DNA from: Symbiodinium natans
Lineage: Eukaryota; Sar; Dinophyceae; Suessiales; Symbiodiniaceae
Length of the DNA stretch: 64,000 bases
Assembly: GCA_905221605.1 (NCBI GenBank)
Contig: CAJNDS010002757.1
Coordinates: 242,001 to 306,000, forward strand
Reading direction: 5' to 3'
Shown: in pieces, positions 1-10,783 of the stretch
How the letters are laid out: every line of letters starts with the position of its first letter
Position numbering within the stretch: position 1 is the stretch's first letter
Translations under genes and position numbers: made by a program
Notes under the pieces: model-generated
What the model was told of the DNA's origin: nothing
Database searches by the model: none
What the model saw: the letters and a program-made list of their open reading frames with translations, nothing else

Positions 1-343
1 GAAGCCCACACTATCTGAATCGAAACGCCTTCTTAATATGCATGCAAAGCACCCGCGGTCAAAGGATGCACGGATCTCACAGTGTCCATCTTGCTGGCGC
101 GCTTCTCAGCCAAGCGACTCCTCGGGAAGTGTATTTGGGGCAGTTTTCAGGGTTGGAAGTTTATATGCTGTTTATTCGGGCTTACTTTAAGGGCTTATAC
201 GGGTTTATAGGGTTTATAAGGGTGCTTGAGGGTTTATAGGGCTTCAAGGGTTTATATGATGTAGGGTTTCTAGGTTGTATAGGGTTTAGATAGGGTTGAT
301 TGGGGTTGACAACGCAGTTGTCGGGATTTGTGGTGTACGTGGT
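1..343. other. No gene seen; degenerate GGGTTTATA-type repeats
   Basis: From about 170 to 320 the sequence repeats variants of GGGTTTATAGGGTTT, a degenerate form of the telomere-like unit found across the window. No reading frame here looks coding. Confidence 0.4.
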
Positions 344-823
344 TTATATGGGTTGATTTCGGGCTTTACAGCTTCGGCAGGTTTGATGACGCATAATTTT
401 GCTGAGGCTCTTCAGGGCGAGGAGCCGTGCGATCTTCTCCGTTGGTAAGGAAGGTTTGCAGGGCAAAGCAAGGGATGTTGACACAGCTGGCTTCTCATCA
501 GGGGCACTGTGGGAGGTTGCTGGGGCCACAGGGTTCTCATGACCGGGCAGCTGTCCTGGCGCCTGAGGCTCCACAGGGGCCTCTTCGGGAATGGCTGCTG
601 CGCTCGAGGCAGCCACTGCACCCTCATGTACACCTTCAAGTAGACCAGAAACCCGAGCATCCTCGAAGAGTGCATCGAAGCCTTCCCTTTCTGACGAAGC
701 CTCACCTGGCACCACACCGCCACCAGGCGCATCATCATCGTCATCAGCATCATCATCGTCTCCGACACCATAGCCGTCATCGCCTTCTGCAGGCGGATCC
801 CAATGCTGTTGCATCAGATCCAT
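344..823 (-). CDS. Hypothetical acidic, low-complexity protein (159 aa)
   Basis: An ATG-started open frame of 159 codons on the minus strand. Residues 14-32 are an Asp-rich run (GDDDDADDDDD), followed by an Ala/Pro/Glu-rich central part and a basic Cys-containing tail (CRSCKARN). No family is recognised; the composition suggests a disordered acidic protein. The frame may be one exon of a longer gene, because no clear terminator context or polyadenylation signal was seen. Overlapping frames in the same stretch are taken as shadows. Confidence 0.35.
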   Translation of the reverse strand: MDLMQQHWDPPAEGDDGYGVGDDDDADDDDDAPGGGVVPGEASSEREGFDALFEDARVSGLLEGVHEGAVAASSAAAIPEEAPVEPQAPGQLPGHENPVAPATSHSAPDEKPAVSTSLALPCKPSLPTEKIARLLALKSLSKIMRHQTCRSCKARNQPI

Positions 824-1136
824 AAGTGGTTGGAGCGTAGCATCCTCTCAAGGGGTGACACTGCGTGACATGGATGCACGAAAGGTCACGCACACATGCT
901 TGATCATTGAAAACTGATTGGTGTAAACCCGACCCGAAAATTCGTCTGGCCCGTTCTAAATCGACGAATTGCCCAGCTTGTCAACCTCTTGCAGCCCCAA
1001 TCGTCCACGTACATTTTCACTCCATCCTGCGTCGGTGCCAAAAGCCGGTGGATTTCCTTGACCTGCATGCGACAAGTCAGACCGATCGATTGTGACGAAT
1101 CTAGCACATTCAGACATTAATTGGCCTTCGATCTAT

Positions 1137-1417
1137 CTATAAGTTTGTAGCACACCCCGCCTCTTCCCTCAGCCACCCGATCGGGGGAGACTTGGGGACA
1201 TTGGATGCGACCACCCATTCCTCCAGCACTGCTCGGATCACGAACCTGTTGAGTCTCAAACTCACCTTGTTCGCCACCCCTGTATGGTTCGGAGAGACCC
1301 ATGCAAGGAGTTTGCCGGTGGCACGAACAGATTCACGGACCATAGCATGTGCGTCCCAGCGCCGAGCCAGCGCATGCGTGTTTGCCCCAGCTGGTGGGGC
1401 AGCTGGCTCCGCCATTT
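1137..1417 (-). CDS. Possible small ORF or exon, 92 codons from an internal ATG
   Basis: The frame is open further upstream; the ATG at about 1417 begins MAEPAAPPAGANTHALARRW. Composition is coding-like (Ala-rich start, later amphipathic LRLNRFVIRAVLEEWVV). An overlapping plus-strand frame is nearly as long, so strand is uncertain. No family recognised. Confidence 0.25.
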
Positions 1418-1541
1418 TGCTACACAGCCGATCGAAAGCTATCAGACCCTCGAACGCAAAATGCGTCTTCGGAAACCTAATGCTTGGAGGTTCATGGTAC
1501 TTATGAAAGTACTTATAACTGTACCTATATAATATAACCAT

Positions 1542-3500
1542 ATACTATAGTAGGGCATATAGGGGGCTTATATAAGTGGTTTGTTACAGTTATAATGAGT
1601 TATAATAAGTACGATGAACCTCCAAGTGCTGTGCGACGCTGCAGAACTGCATGGGTTGACTTAACCGTGCTGAGATGTGCCTCGAGGTTCCCGTCGAACC
1701 GAAGCCAATTCCAAACTCACCTGCAATGGATGGTTTTGCAAGCGCAGCTACTGTATGGAACATTATGAAGCCCATGCAACAGGACACATGATAGAAGGCT
1801 GGCCTTCACCTCCCTTGCCACTGAAAACCAGGAGCCCAGGCTGACCTTCAGGGGGATTGGGTAAATGAGCTAGTCTAGCTTGCCCAGCACGACATATGTG
1901 CTCAGTGCTTCACACCCACGCAGACTGTTAGATTCTCAGCCACACAAGCGCAGAAGCAAGCTCGAAAGTATGGCCTCCAACAGGGAGCCCAGAAAGATCA
2001 GGAGAGAGGTAGGACACATGCAAGGCCTGCAGGCCACATGGATTGTACAGGCTTCCATAGGAGAGCATGCGCTGCAACTGGCCTTAGAACTGATCCAGCT
2101 CACGATCAGAATGCCCAGCCAGAAGTAGTTGCCCTGCGGTGGGATCGCCGTCGTTCAAGAATCGGGTCTTTGCAGGGGTTTCAGGGTCTATGGGTTGTCG
2201 CAAATCCACTTTTCCCCTTGCTGCGCACACACACGTTCGATCCCTTGGCCATGCCTTGCAAGTTAGGCACTACCCATGGGGTGTCATGTGCTCCCCGAAA
2301 GTTGCCCTATAGAGAGTAAGAAAACCGGCACACCAGGAGGTGTCATGAGTGCTCTCGCTTCCGCTGGCAGGCACGCTGGACACCTTGGATGAAGGGTAGC
2401 TGCGAGCATTGCGGAGAAAGTGGAGTGCAGGGACCGGGAGACCGAGAATAATGACCTGACCTTTTTATTGACAAACGGACACGACCAGCTTTCATTATTG
2501 CAGTAGAGTGACTAGCATCATTGAACAAACGGCGGAATTGATAGCAAATGCCATGCATCCGAATGTTCTGCACAATGGCCATCACGAGTTCATCCCCGGA
2601 GGCAGGCTTATCCTGCGACAGCACTCTTTAGCTATACCTGAAATACCACGACCTATGTACATACTGGTAATCAGAATCAGAAGGCGGCCCCCTCCTTGTC
2701 TGAGTACATTGCTTGAGCACAGGCAAGCCAAAACATGTTGTCCATGTGGATGAGTCCTGCCCAATGTTGCTGTCAGACATTCACATCATCCAGCTATGTG
2801 TAGGGATGCGAGAGCTGCATGGTCCTTCCACATGGCAAAGACCAACAGCGTCAGCAGAGCAGTTCGACAAAGCAGCGGCAGTCATGCCAGCCATCAGTGC
2901 CCCAACCTACAAACGATAGATCGATCTGTACAATGCGATCACAAAAGCTTCGGTCCTGAAGAACCAGATAAAACAACCTTGCGATCAATCTGAAGCCACG
3001 TCCGTGTGACAGAATTGGAATCTCAACAGCACAATCGCAAACACAGCAGCTACATAGTGGCAGGGGAGGCAGGCGCACCGGCTCCAGCAGCCAGACGTGG
3101 GCATCCAATGCCCAATGCGGAATGACTTCTACACGGAATGAAAAACTGTTGAGCTGTTGCGCAAACCCGATCCTTACACTTGCCATTCCTTTGCCGAAAC
3201 CGATCTCATATATCGCGAGAACTCAAGTTGCACATCGGAGTCTACATAATGACGTATGAGGATGCACTGCTAACAGTGCTGCTCAATGGACGACAGTGGA
3301 ATCGCTGCAGCCAGCAGTGCAGTTGGCCACCACTCCGGATTTCAACTAAGACATCCTATGACTAAAAAATGCTCGCAAAACCCCCTGTCAACCATACAAA
3401 AAGGTTCTCGGGAAACCCTGCCCGGGGAAGCAAGATGGGCATTCCGCAGGTTTCCGCTCTTATTCTGTAAAATCTACTTTTACATCTAAGAAACAGTTAT
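1542..3500. other. No supported gene
   Basis: Only short overlapping frames on both strands, none with family features. Telomere-like tracts are almost absent here, unlike the rest of the window. Confidence 0.3.
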
Positions 3501-3511
3501 TCCTGAAAGCA

Positions 3512-3525
3512 CTGTTTTTTTGCAG
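3512..3525 (+). promoter_or_regulatory. Candidate 3' splice site or trans-splice acceptor before the SWIM-PLD frame
   Basis: CTGTTTTTTTGCAG followed by CAAAAGG: a T-run directly before AG. It is the only such signal near the frame and could accept either a cis exon or the spliced leader. Confidence 0.5.
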
Positions 3526-5524
3526 CAAAAGGTTTGGCAGGAACTGCTATGAATGGAATCTTTCATTCAGGCAGCTGTGCTTTCGCTGCAGCACCCCTCT
3601 CCGTTTGGCAGAGGTCGTCTCTCGCGGGATCCCTGATCCGCGGCGTGGCGAAGAGAGGGACTCTGGCTCCGAAAGCAGCCAGGACGAGCTGGAGCACGAG
3701 ATCCTTCTGGCCAATCTTGCGATGGACCAAGAAACCATCCAACCTCTTCTTAGAAACAAACACAAGAAGAGGGGCGGTAAGCGACGTCGCGAAGAAGCGA
3801 CGTACGGCAAGGGCCGCGACCCTTGGAGTGCTTGGGCAGATGCCCGTGGCAAGGGCCAGGGCAAGCCGAAGGGCAGAGGCAAGTCCGATGCCAAGGGCAA
3901 GCCCAAGGGGAGGGGCAGGTACGCCTGGGGCGCTTACGCCGCGGGCATAGTTGCCGCGCTCCAACCCCGCCCAAGCACAAGCTGGGTCCCAGCCTTCCCG
4001 TGCGGGTCGGCCCGGCCGCCGCCAAGTGTTCCGCTTCCGCCGCGGACCCCCTTTTTCCTGGGTCGCGGGCTCCTCAATCGGTTGATGCACGCCCTCAACG
4101 GGAACATCAACGGCTGGTGGGGCCTGGCGGCTGCAGCGTCGGCGCCGATTGCCTTGCAGTTGCACCGCGGGGCTGTGCATGTTGTCGAGGACTCCATGCA
4201 CGCGGTTGCAACAATTTCGGCCGACGTGGTCGAGGAAATCGGTCATGGGGCCAGGCGGACAGTGTGGGTCGCCGGAACAGCCATCACTCTGGTAGTAGTG
4301 ATCTTGTGCAGCGCTGTTCTGTGGTACGTGAGTCGTGCCGTTGCCAATCGCATTGCGCATCTGCGACATGGCAACACCGCGGCCCCTGAGGCGCGGCTGT
4401 CTCAACTCCTTGGCTCTGAAGCGACGTTTGAGGTCGCGAGCACTAAGAAAGGGGTGACCCATAAAGTTTGGGTGCACCTCAAGGAGGAGACAGCTGCCTG
4501 TGGCTGTCGTGCTTACCTAGCAGAGGGACGTTGCGGGCATTGCGATGCCGCAATGGACACCGCTCGATCCCTAGGGTTTTTGCACGCGGCCCAGCGAGGC
4601 GCGGGTCCTGCGCTCACAGACTCCATTCGGAGTACCGCCTCCGAAGCCCTGGCTAAGGGTAAGGTTGTGTTGGGTTTGGGGAACAGTGAAGGATGTTTCT
4701 CCCAACTTGCGGCCAAGAGCCGCGGGCTCTCCTGCTTTCAGGGGCTCGCGGGTCGTGACCTGGCCGCGGCCCCAGCAGATGGAGCGAGCGCAGCCCACGC
4801 ACAGTCCGGCTTCGTGCAACGTGCCGCCACTGCCACTGTGGCGCGCACACCCAGCCGGAGGAACAAGGGCCCAGTCCCCGCTAGGAGTTCTCCAGTCAAA
4901 GAAGCGGAATTCCTTGCGGGCGGGCCATACGTTCAGGCCGCCCAAACGCTGCTTGGGTCTGGAGCAGCAGAGGATGTGATCTACATCCGGGCGTACAGCT
5001 TAGATTGCCCATCCTGCATCGAGGCAATCGAAGCGTCGCTTAGCAAGGGCGCAGGCGTTCGGATTGTCGCCGACATGGGACAATGCCACCGCACCAAACT
5101 GCAGTGGCAAGCGTTGAAACGCTTGGCGGCTGCAGGCGCCGAGGTGAAGGTGGGTTGCGGCACATCCGTGCGCGACGCCTATGCTCGCGACGGCCGCGAG
5201 GCTAAAGTAGGTACCGGTATCCAAGGGCTTCACCATGCCAAGGCCCTTTGCCTGCTGCGGCCTGATGGCGCGGTGGTGCTGATTGGGAGCCTCAATTTTA
5301 CCACAAGCAGCAAAGCCAATGCGGAGGCAGGGCTTAGGCTTGAGGTCGCCAAGACGCACCCGGTCGCGCAGTCCTACATCGAGGATTTCCAGAGGGTGTC
5401 GGCTGAGGCATTCTCCCTCGATGAGGCGGTCGCAAGGCGCCCTCAGTTGGAGCGAGCCAGTAGCTCCAACGTTGCTGGCATCGCCACTCGTGCCCCCATC
5501 ACTGCTCCACAGGGTATCGAGTAG
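3526..5524 (+). CDS. SWIM zinc finger + phospholipase D-like (HKD) fusion protein, large exon
   Basis: The open frame ends at 5524. It has no early ATG: it stays open upstream of the TTG at 3605 into a pyrimidine run ending TTTTTTTGCAG at 3525, which looks like a splice acceptor, so an upstream exon probably supplies the start. Counting from 3605 (639 aa): acidic N-terminus; Lys/Gly/Arg-rich segment 80-105; one hydrophobic segment 221-247 that could span a membrane; a SWIM-type zinc site CxC...CxH at C299, C301, C310, H312; and a PLD phosphodiesterase domain about 440-600. The PLD part has HxK at H544/K546, D554, then GSLNFTTSSKANAE, the usual continuation of the second HKD half. Family members of this single-HKD type act as dimeric nucleases or phospholipases. 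The SWIM-PLD pairing is unusual. Substrate cannot be told from sequence. Confidence 0.75.
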
Positions 5525-6070
5525 GCTGCGGCCAGTCGGCGCAGCGTGGAATCGTTTCCACGCGATTTCTTAGGCGTCACAGCGCGGCACGCTGTCGTGC
5601 CTCTTTTGATTGTATTTTGCTAGCGGGCGAAGAGCCGCGGCAGGGTTTGCCCTGCCCATTTTGCCTACCCCGCACTTTTCTTCTCAGCCCGTTGCGGCTG
5701 CTGCGGACCGTGTCCTGGTCGCGGCAATGCGCTCGCCGAAGCGCGTGTGAGCTGCATTGCCTGCGGCACAAGCCATGTGCGCGGCTCTCGCTGAGTCTGG
5801 TAGCCCGTAGGGTATACCCCCTGCAGGCCTTGCAGTTGGAGTCTTTCTGGCCTTGGGCCCTAAGAGCCGTTCAAGCCCTTGGAGCCCTGAGAGCCCTTGG
5901 AGACCTTAGAGGCCTTAGAGGCCTTAGAGCCCGTAGAGCCCTTAGAGCCCTTAGAGTGTAACGAAAGTGAACTTTGAAAAGATAAAAAATAGAAAAAGAG
6001 TAACAAAAACACAAAAAGAGTGAAAATCACTTAAGAAGATACAAAGATATATATATATATATGATAAAAA
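5525..6070. other. 3' flank of SWIM-PLD gene; short GC-rich repeats then A-rich DNA
   Basis: 5850-5955 holds loose 9-10 bp repeats built on AGAGCCCTT/GGAGCCCTT. 5960-6065 turns A-rich and ends in an (AT)n run. No coding sequence recognised. Confidence 0.4.
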
Positions 6071-6450
6071 GAAAGCCTGAGCCCTAAGCCCTAAACCCTA
6101 AACCTAAAACGACTTGGCACGTGCTGCTGCTGAGGACCTGCTGTCCGAGGACGCTTAGACCCACGTTAAAAATGCAATTTTCTTGCACAGAAATAGATGG
6201 TTCTGGTGACCCTTCCGTGGGCACCCGCAATCCTAAAGCCTAAATCCGAATCCTAAACTCCTAAATCCTAAACCCTATATAACTCGTAAATGTTAAATCC
6301 GAAATCCTAGTTGGGTACAGCTTCTTGACCTCTGTTGAAGTCAGTCTGCGCTTGAAGTGGAGATTCTTGTTCACGCCTCACATGTATAAGCGCATATCAT
6401 GCGTGTATCTATTATTGATGAGATGACAGAAACATATGTTATAAAAATCA

Positions 6451-6555
6451 GCAAAAAAGATACGAAAAGATACAAAAAGATACAAAAAGATACAAAAAGA
6501 TACAAAAAGATACAAGAGAGATAGAAAAGATGCGAAAAGATAACAAAACATATAA
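6451..6555 (+). repeat. 10-bp phased A-tract array, (TACAAAAAGA)n
   Basis: A run of 10-mers (GCAAAAAAGA, TACGAAAAGA, then five TACAAAAAGA-type copies with decayed copies after) places an A5 tract every 10 bp. A-tracts in phase with the helix turn are known to give static DNA curvature. Confidence 0.7.
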
Positions 6556-7130
6556 AAAAGATACAAACAGTTGCAATGAGATAGCATAAAACGATAGCAT
6601 GAAGATGCCAAGTCAGTGCAAGTTCCGGTTATCTTTCTTAATGTGATACATCTTTCTGGCAAGTGATGATATCTGCGGCTAAAGGGGCTAAGTAACGAGT
6701 GCCACTGTGTAGTTCCGGATAGGTGAGTAGCCGTAGCCGTAGCTTAGGACCGGCCGTGTACAGTGTACCATCTGTACCATAGATTTCAGTGTCTGCCGTA
6801 GCAGTCCTCAAGGCACTCAGTGGGCTCTGTGTACTGGAGCCTCGACTCAGGTCATGCAAAAGACCGGACCGCCTGGTTTAGGCTGGTTTTGGAGGGTCGC
6901 TCGTTTGGGTCGTCTCGTTTCGCGTGTCTTCGTTTGCGGGCTTGCGCCCAAAGCCGCGACGGACGCCCGCCCTCCTTGTGGAAGTCACTCACCGGAGCCT
7001 CGGCTGAGGGGCGAATGTGAGCTGACATGAGTGCATATGCATCTTCTGCTCTGTGATGCATTAGGACTCGGCAGACCACCTTGTAGTTTTCCTTTGCATG
7101 TAGAGTTTTGCAATTCGTAACAATGCCAAT

Positions 7131-7143
7131 ATTTTGGCTCAAG
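7131..7143 (+). other. Possible relict spliced-leader fragment (sense)
   Basis: ATTTTGGCTCAAG matches the last 13 nt of the dinoflagellate spliced leader; GCCAAT just before it resembles the next SL bases with a small insertion. No gene or array junction supports it, so this may be chance. Confidence 0.3.
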
Positions 7144-7321
7144 TACCGAGCTTGTGCCTTTGAGCACGGTAGAGTCGTACAGTAGCTCCTAGGTTGCTGT
7201 GCGGTCCGACCGGACGCACTCAGGCGTAGCTGCACAAGTGCTTGGACTCACGAAGTCGTAAAACAGCATGACCGGGCTGTGATTGCATTGGCTTAGTGCA
7301 AGTCCAGTGCTGGTCGACTTC

Positions 7322-7470
7322 ACAATATACATATATATATATATATATATCTGTGTGTGTGGCGAGTATATATGTGAGTATGTACATTATATATGTATAT
7401 ACATATGTATGTATGCATACGTACAGATATGCACATGCATATAAATATACATATATACATACATCAGCAC
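7322..7470. repeat. AT/GT-rich microsatellite (TATA, TATG, GTAT units)
   Basis: Alternating purine-pyrimidine DNA with (AT)n, (GT)n and TACATATG-type units; open frames here are spurious. Confidence 0.7.
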
Positions 7471-7555
7471 ACACACACTTATGATTGTTGTGTACATTAT
7501 AGAAACGATATCTATATGCACATGTTTGTGTAGCTGTTTGTTTGCATTAATATTA

Positions 7556-7747
7556 TCTACAAACTGGCGTAGACATTTCAGATAATTTAATTGTTGCACC
7601 TGGACTACGCTGCAGGACTGACAGCGCTGTTGCGATGAGTGCTTGGTCAAAGTCACCACAACTGCTTTGAGGAGCCTTCTCTTCCGAAGAGCAGGTGCGC
7701 ACCCTGTGCAGCTCTTGCCGCTCCAGTACCTCATGGCAAGCAGCTTG
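7556..7747 (-). CDS. Possible exon of an unrecognised gene
   Basis: Minus-strand open stretch with coding-like composition (CHEVLERQELHRVRTCSSEE) ending at an in-frame stop. A plus frame overlaps, so strand is tentative. Confidence 0.3.
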
Positions 7748-7794
7748 AATCATGCAGTAGCAGGGCGTGGGGCATGTCCATGCCGGGTTTCAGG

Positions 7795-7946
7795 ATGGCC
7801 GGAACAGCCTTAAACTCAATACTTCGGACGTACGGAAGCCAGCGCCTCGGGATAGCACCAATAATCCGGGAAAGGCGAATCAATCCACCTCAACGCAGCA
7901 GACGGCTTGGGCGATCGGGAGCTTGGGATGGCATCTTCGAGGCTCG
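7795..7946 (+). CDS. Exon-like island, unrecognised gene A
   Basis: Preceded by GGGTTTCAG and ending before GTTGGGTTTGAG, giving AG/GT boundaries. Two plus frames are open (one contains GTALNSILRTYGSQRLGIAP). The next sequence is a long CCCTAAA tract, here read as intron. Confidence 0.4.
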
Positions 7947-7958
7947 GTTGGGTTTGAG

Positions 7959-8070
7959 AACCCTAAACCCTAAACCCTAAACCCTAAACCCTAAACCCTA
8001 ATAAACCCTAAACCCTAAACCCTAAACCCTAAACCCTAAACCCTAAACCCTAAACCCTAAACCCTAAACC
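7959..8070 (-). repeat. Telomere-like tract (CCCTAAA on + strand)
   Basis: About 15 near-perfect copies of CCCTAAA with one ATAAA irregularity. It lies between two plus-strand exon-like islands, so probably inside an intron. Confidence 0.9.
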
Positions 8071-8092
8071 GCACTGCGGATTTTCGGTGTCA

Positions 8093-8186
8093 GGGCACAT
8101 TCAGGGAGGCTTGATAGCCTTCAAAGATGCATTGACAAGAACAAATGGCCTCGCGGAAACCCCTCTAGTCTCAACTTGCAAGACGT
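8093..8186 (+). CDS. Exon-like island, unrecognised gene A
   Basis: Acceptor CGGTGTCAG at 8092 and donor GAC^GTAGCA near 8186. One plus frame is open across it (HSGRLDSLQRCIDKNKWP). Family unknown; likely continues the neighbouring plus-strand islands. Confidence 0.45.
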
Positions 8187-8396
8187 AGCACACACTAGAC
8201 TAGACTTGTGATCACGCCATGTAGCACTATCGAGACTGGAATGCTAGATTTCTGGGTTTCCCGAAAGTCCATACTCTAAAATGAAAATCTTACTGTGAAC
8301 GTACATGTGAAGATACCCAGAAATAAAGGGTGAAATTCAGAACAATCCCAGTCGACTCGCCTACGAAGCCAAACGGTTTAGGTCTAGGGTTTAAGA

Positions 8397-8505
8397 GTGC
8401 TTCTTTCAACGGCCCGAATATGAACGCTATCTTGATGACTTGGGATCCTGACTCCTCCACTGAGTTGTTCATCTTTGACACGGGGAGAGCGCGCTTGTCT
8501 CCTGA
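8397..8505 (+). CDS. Exon-like island, unrecognised gene A
   Basis: Follows TAGGGTTTAAGAG. The plus frame reads ASFNGPNMNAILMTWDPDSS, then LFIFDTGRARLSPEG, a convincing soluble-domain stretch. An overlapping minus frame exists but is less even. No family recognised. Confidence 0.5.
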
Positions 8506-8840
8506 AGGACAGCTAGGAAACTTAGGAAGGTGTTCCCGAAGCCCAGGGCAGGCGAGGCCCAGCAGGATTGAGGCTGACGGAGTCCCGAGAGTTGAAGAAC
8601 GACCTAAGCCCCCCATGACTATGACCTTAGCCACCTCCTGATGATTTGCTTCATGTGTTCTGCTGCTCACAAACACGGGGGGGGGGGGCGGGGGGTGGAG
8701 GCGCATGAATGCCGCCTAGTAAATACCCACAGACCCTCAACTGTGACCCCAAACCTCGGTCTGCTCATGGGGAAAACTTGTACCAGCGGCTCGGCGACCG
8801 GTGAGCGCCCAAAAACAAGTCAACGCGAGTTGTTGGTTTG

Positions 8841-8876
8841 AGGGTTTAGGGTTTAGGGTTTAGGGTTTAGGGTTAG
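8841..8876 (+). repeat. Telomere-like tract (TTTAGGG)
   Basis: Five copies of TTTAGGG on the plus strand, decaying into GTTCAGGGTGTGGGG. Confidence 0.85.
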
Positions 8877-8909
8877 TGGTTCAGGGTGTGGGGTTTGGGG
8901 CGGTAAGGT

Positions 8910-8965
8910 TCAGCTATACGTTGATTGTCGAAATCCTGTTGAACACGGGAGTATTCTGCGTTTGT
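8910..8965 (+). CDS. Short exon-like island
   Basis: Starts after AAGGTTCAG and ends at TGCGTTT^GTAAAG, a good donor. The frame reads LYVDCRNPVEHGSILRL. Family unknown. Confidence 0.35.
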
Positions 8966-9075
8966 AAAGTCTTAAACCCCTGCGTATATTGGAGCTGGTG
9001 GTGCAAGCTCTAACCTTGCAACTGAATATCCAGAACCCTATAGACCCTCCTCCGGGGCCTACCTAACCAGGACTG

Positions 9076-9225
9076 CTTGGTAGGCCCATCCCCCGGACTC
9101 TGTGACCATCACGTGACTGGTACAGGGTCTCCATTTGAGGTGTTCGGAAAACCCCTCAGTGGGCCCTTGACTAAATACGTCGCATGCCCCGAAAGAAGCA
9201 GCGAACCCAGAACCGCTACAACATC
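9076..9225 (+). CDS. Exon-like island, strand tentative
   Basis: A plus frame contains SPFEVFGKPLSGPLTKYVAC; an overlapping minus frame is also open. Boundaries not fixed. Confidence 0.3.
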
Positions 9226-9329
9226 TACCCGCAGGTTTAGCACCTGAACCCAACACCTAATCCCCGAAACTCTCACCCCCAGCCCTAACCCCATGTTGAT
9301 TCCGGAATCGGACCAGCTGGCTGGGACTC

Positions 9330-9370
9330 AACCCTAAACCCTAAACCCTAAACCCTAAACCCTAAACCCT
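9330..9370 (-). repeat. Telomere-like tract (CCCTAAA on +)
   Basis: About five to six copies. With the G-rich tract starting at 9531 it frames a 160 bp insert that holds an exon-like island. Confidence 0.85.
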
Positions 9371-9384
9371 CGAACCCACCCCCA

Positions 9385-9391
9385 ACCCCCC

Positions 9392-9422
<31 letters not shown>

Positions 9423-9428
9423 AAAAAA
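9385..9428. repeat. Poly(C)-poly(A) compound block, C28A16
   Basis: A run of C passes directly into a run of A. It follows the donor side of the minus-strand island at 9431-9512, where it reads T16G28. Confidence 0.9.
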
Positions 9429-9430
9429 TT

Positions 9431-9512
9431 CCACAGGCCGTCCGTCAAAACGGAAGATGAGCTGCTCGAGCCGGTTTTGACCGCAGTCCCCCATGTTGCA
9501 CAGGGACGACAC
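9431..9512 (-). CDS. Exon-like island framed by inverted telomere-like tracts
   Basis: Minus-strand acceptor CCCTTCTAG at 9513. The frame reads SSLCNMGDCGQNRLEQLIFR then FDGRPVE up to the poly(T)-poly(G) block. Conserved-looking, family not recognised. Confidence 0.5.
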
Positions 9513-9530
9513 CTAGAAGGGCTAGGTTCG

Positions 9531-9640
9531 GTTTAGGGTTTAGGGTTTAGGGTTTAGGGTTTAGGGTTTAGGGTTTAGGGTTTAGGGTTTAGGGTTTAGG
9601 GTTTAGGGTTTAGGGTTGAGGGTTGAGGGTTGAGGGTTCA
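9531..9640 (+). repeat. Telomere-like tract (TTTAGGG) decaying to TTGAGGG
   Basis: About 12 perfect TTTAGGG copies, then TTGAGGG variants: graded decay at one edge. Confidence 0.9.
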
Positions 9641-10177
9641 GGGGTTGAGGGTGGGTTGAATTTGAGGGTTCCGAAATAGGGGTAATGACTGCTGTTTTGT
9701 CTACCATAGACTTAGACAATTAGACATCTTTGGAAATGTAGGATGAAGGGGACAGTCTTGCGAATTCTTTGAAAGGCTCCCGGCCAAAGGCTTTTGGAGC
9801 CTCTTGGGGTTCTGGGTTTGCGGGATTCAGAGGTTTCGGGTTTAGGTCCTTGAGGGGTGCTCCCACAATTGGCAGGCACAGCAAGGCTCAGAAAGGCACG
9901 TCGCAGCAAAAAACAGCAAGCAACATTAACTGCAGGAGCAGGTCGCAAAGTTGGGCCCTGCAACATAAGCCCGCCCTTTGCCCTAACATCCCTAGAGCCT
10001 AAGGACTTGTATATTGGCAATAAGGTGTAGACGGGTGTTATTATATAGGTCTTTGAGGAGTATTGAATTCACGTGGCTTGCGGAGTGCAGCCCTTTTACC
10101 CTGCGGCTCTTGGTGTTCCACGCCCCAACCAGCCACTCCTCGCACTCTCCCAGCCCAGAACACACATGCAAAAACCC

Positions 10178-10262
10178 TCTGTGTATATATATATATATAT
10201 ATATTTATTTATTTATGTATATAACTGTATATATATATATATATGTATATGTGTGTGTGATG
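10178..10262. repeat. AT/GT microsatellite
   Basis: (TA)n, (TTTA)n and (GT)n units in succession. Confidence 0.7.
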
Positions 10263-10494
10263 TAGAAGTAGATATGTTAACGTATACGTACACACACAAG
10301 CTCTAGACTAACACCGGGCACTAAACATGAGGGATGCCGAAGAGCTATGAAGCTCCAGCCCAACTTGTCCACGAGGCAGTCCTCCCGATCCAAAGGCATT
10401 GGGTTTCGGGTTTAGGGCCTAGAGTTCGCGTTAAAGGTTTAGGGTTTAACCTTCGAAGGTCTATAGGTTTTCGGGGTGTCCAGTTCGGGTTCGG

Positions 10495-10587
10495 GCATTC
10501 TGAGTGCCACAGTTGTACAATGTGCCTAGGTGAAGGCAGTCGGGGGCTGCATGGCCCGGTTGCATGGTGTGGCGGGTGGCCATCTGT
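10495..10587 (+). CDS. Possible Cys-rich exon
   Basis: The plus frame reads HSECHSCTMCLGEGSRGLHG with CxxCxxC spacing and ends near TCTGT^GTGTTTAGGG. Could bind metal; too short to assign. Confidence 0.3.
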
Positions 10588-10783
10588 GTGTTTAGGGTTT
10601 TTTGGGCTCGGGGAATTCAGGGAACCTCCTGTCCATGCATCTTGGGATTTAGGGTCGGAGGCTTCTTCTCTTGAATACAGCCGTGTGGGGGCTGCCAAGT
10701 GAAGGGCCCGAGCAAGGGTTGAGGGTGTAGGGCAGAAATAGCGAAGCTACAAGGAAGCCTGGTAGCCAGTTAGGGACTCCGAC

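Noticed and set aside
1410-1425. GCCATTTTGCTAC as an SL relict
   Set aside because: Only GCCATTTTG matches; the diagnostic GGCTCAAG end is missing.
3563-4477. 304-codon minus-strand frame over the SWIM-PLD gene
   Set aside because: Antisense shadow of a GC-rich gene; the plus frame has clear domain motifs.
7959-8070. A true chromosome end
   Set aside because: Unique, exon-like sequence continues on both sides, and about 40 similar tracts occur in both orientations through the window.
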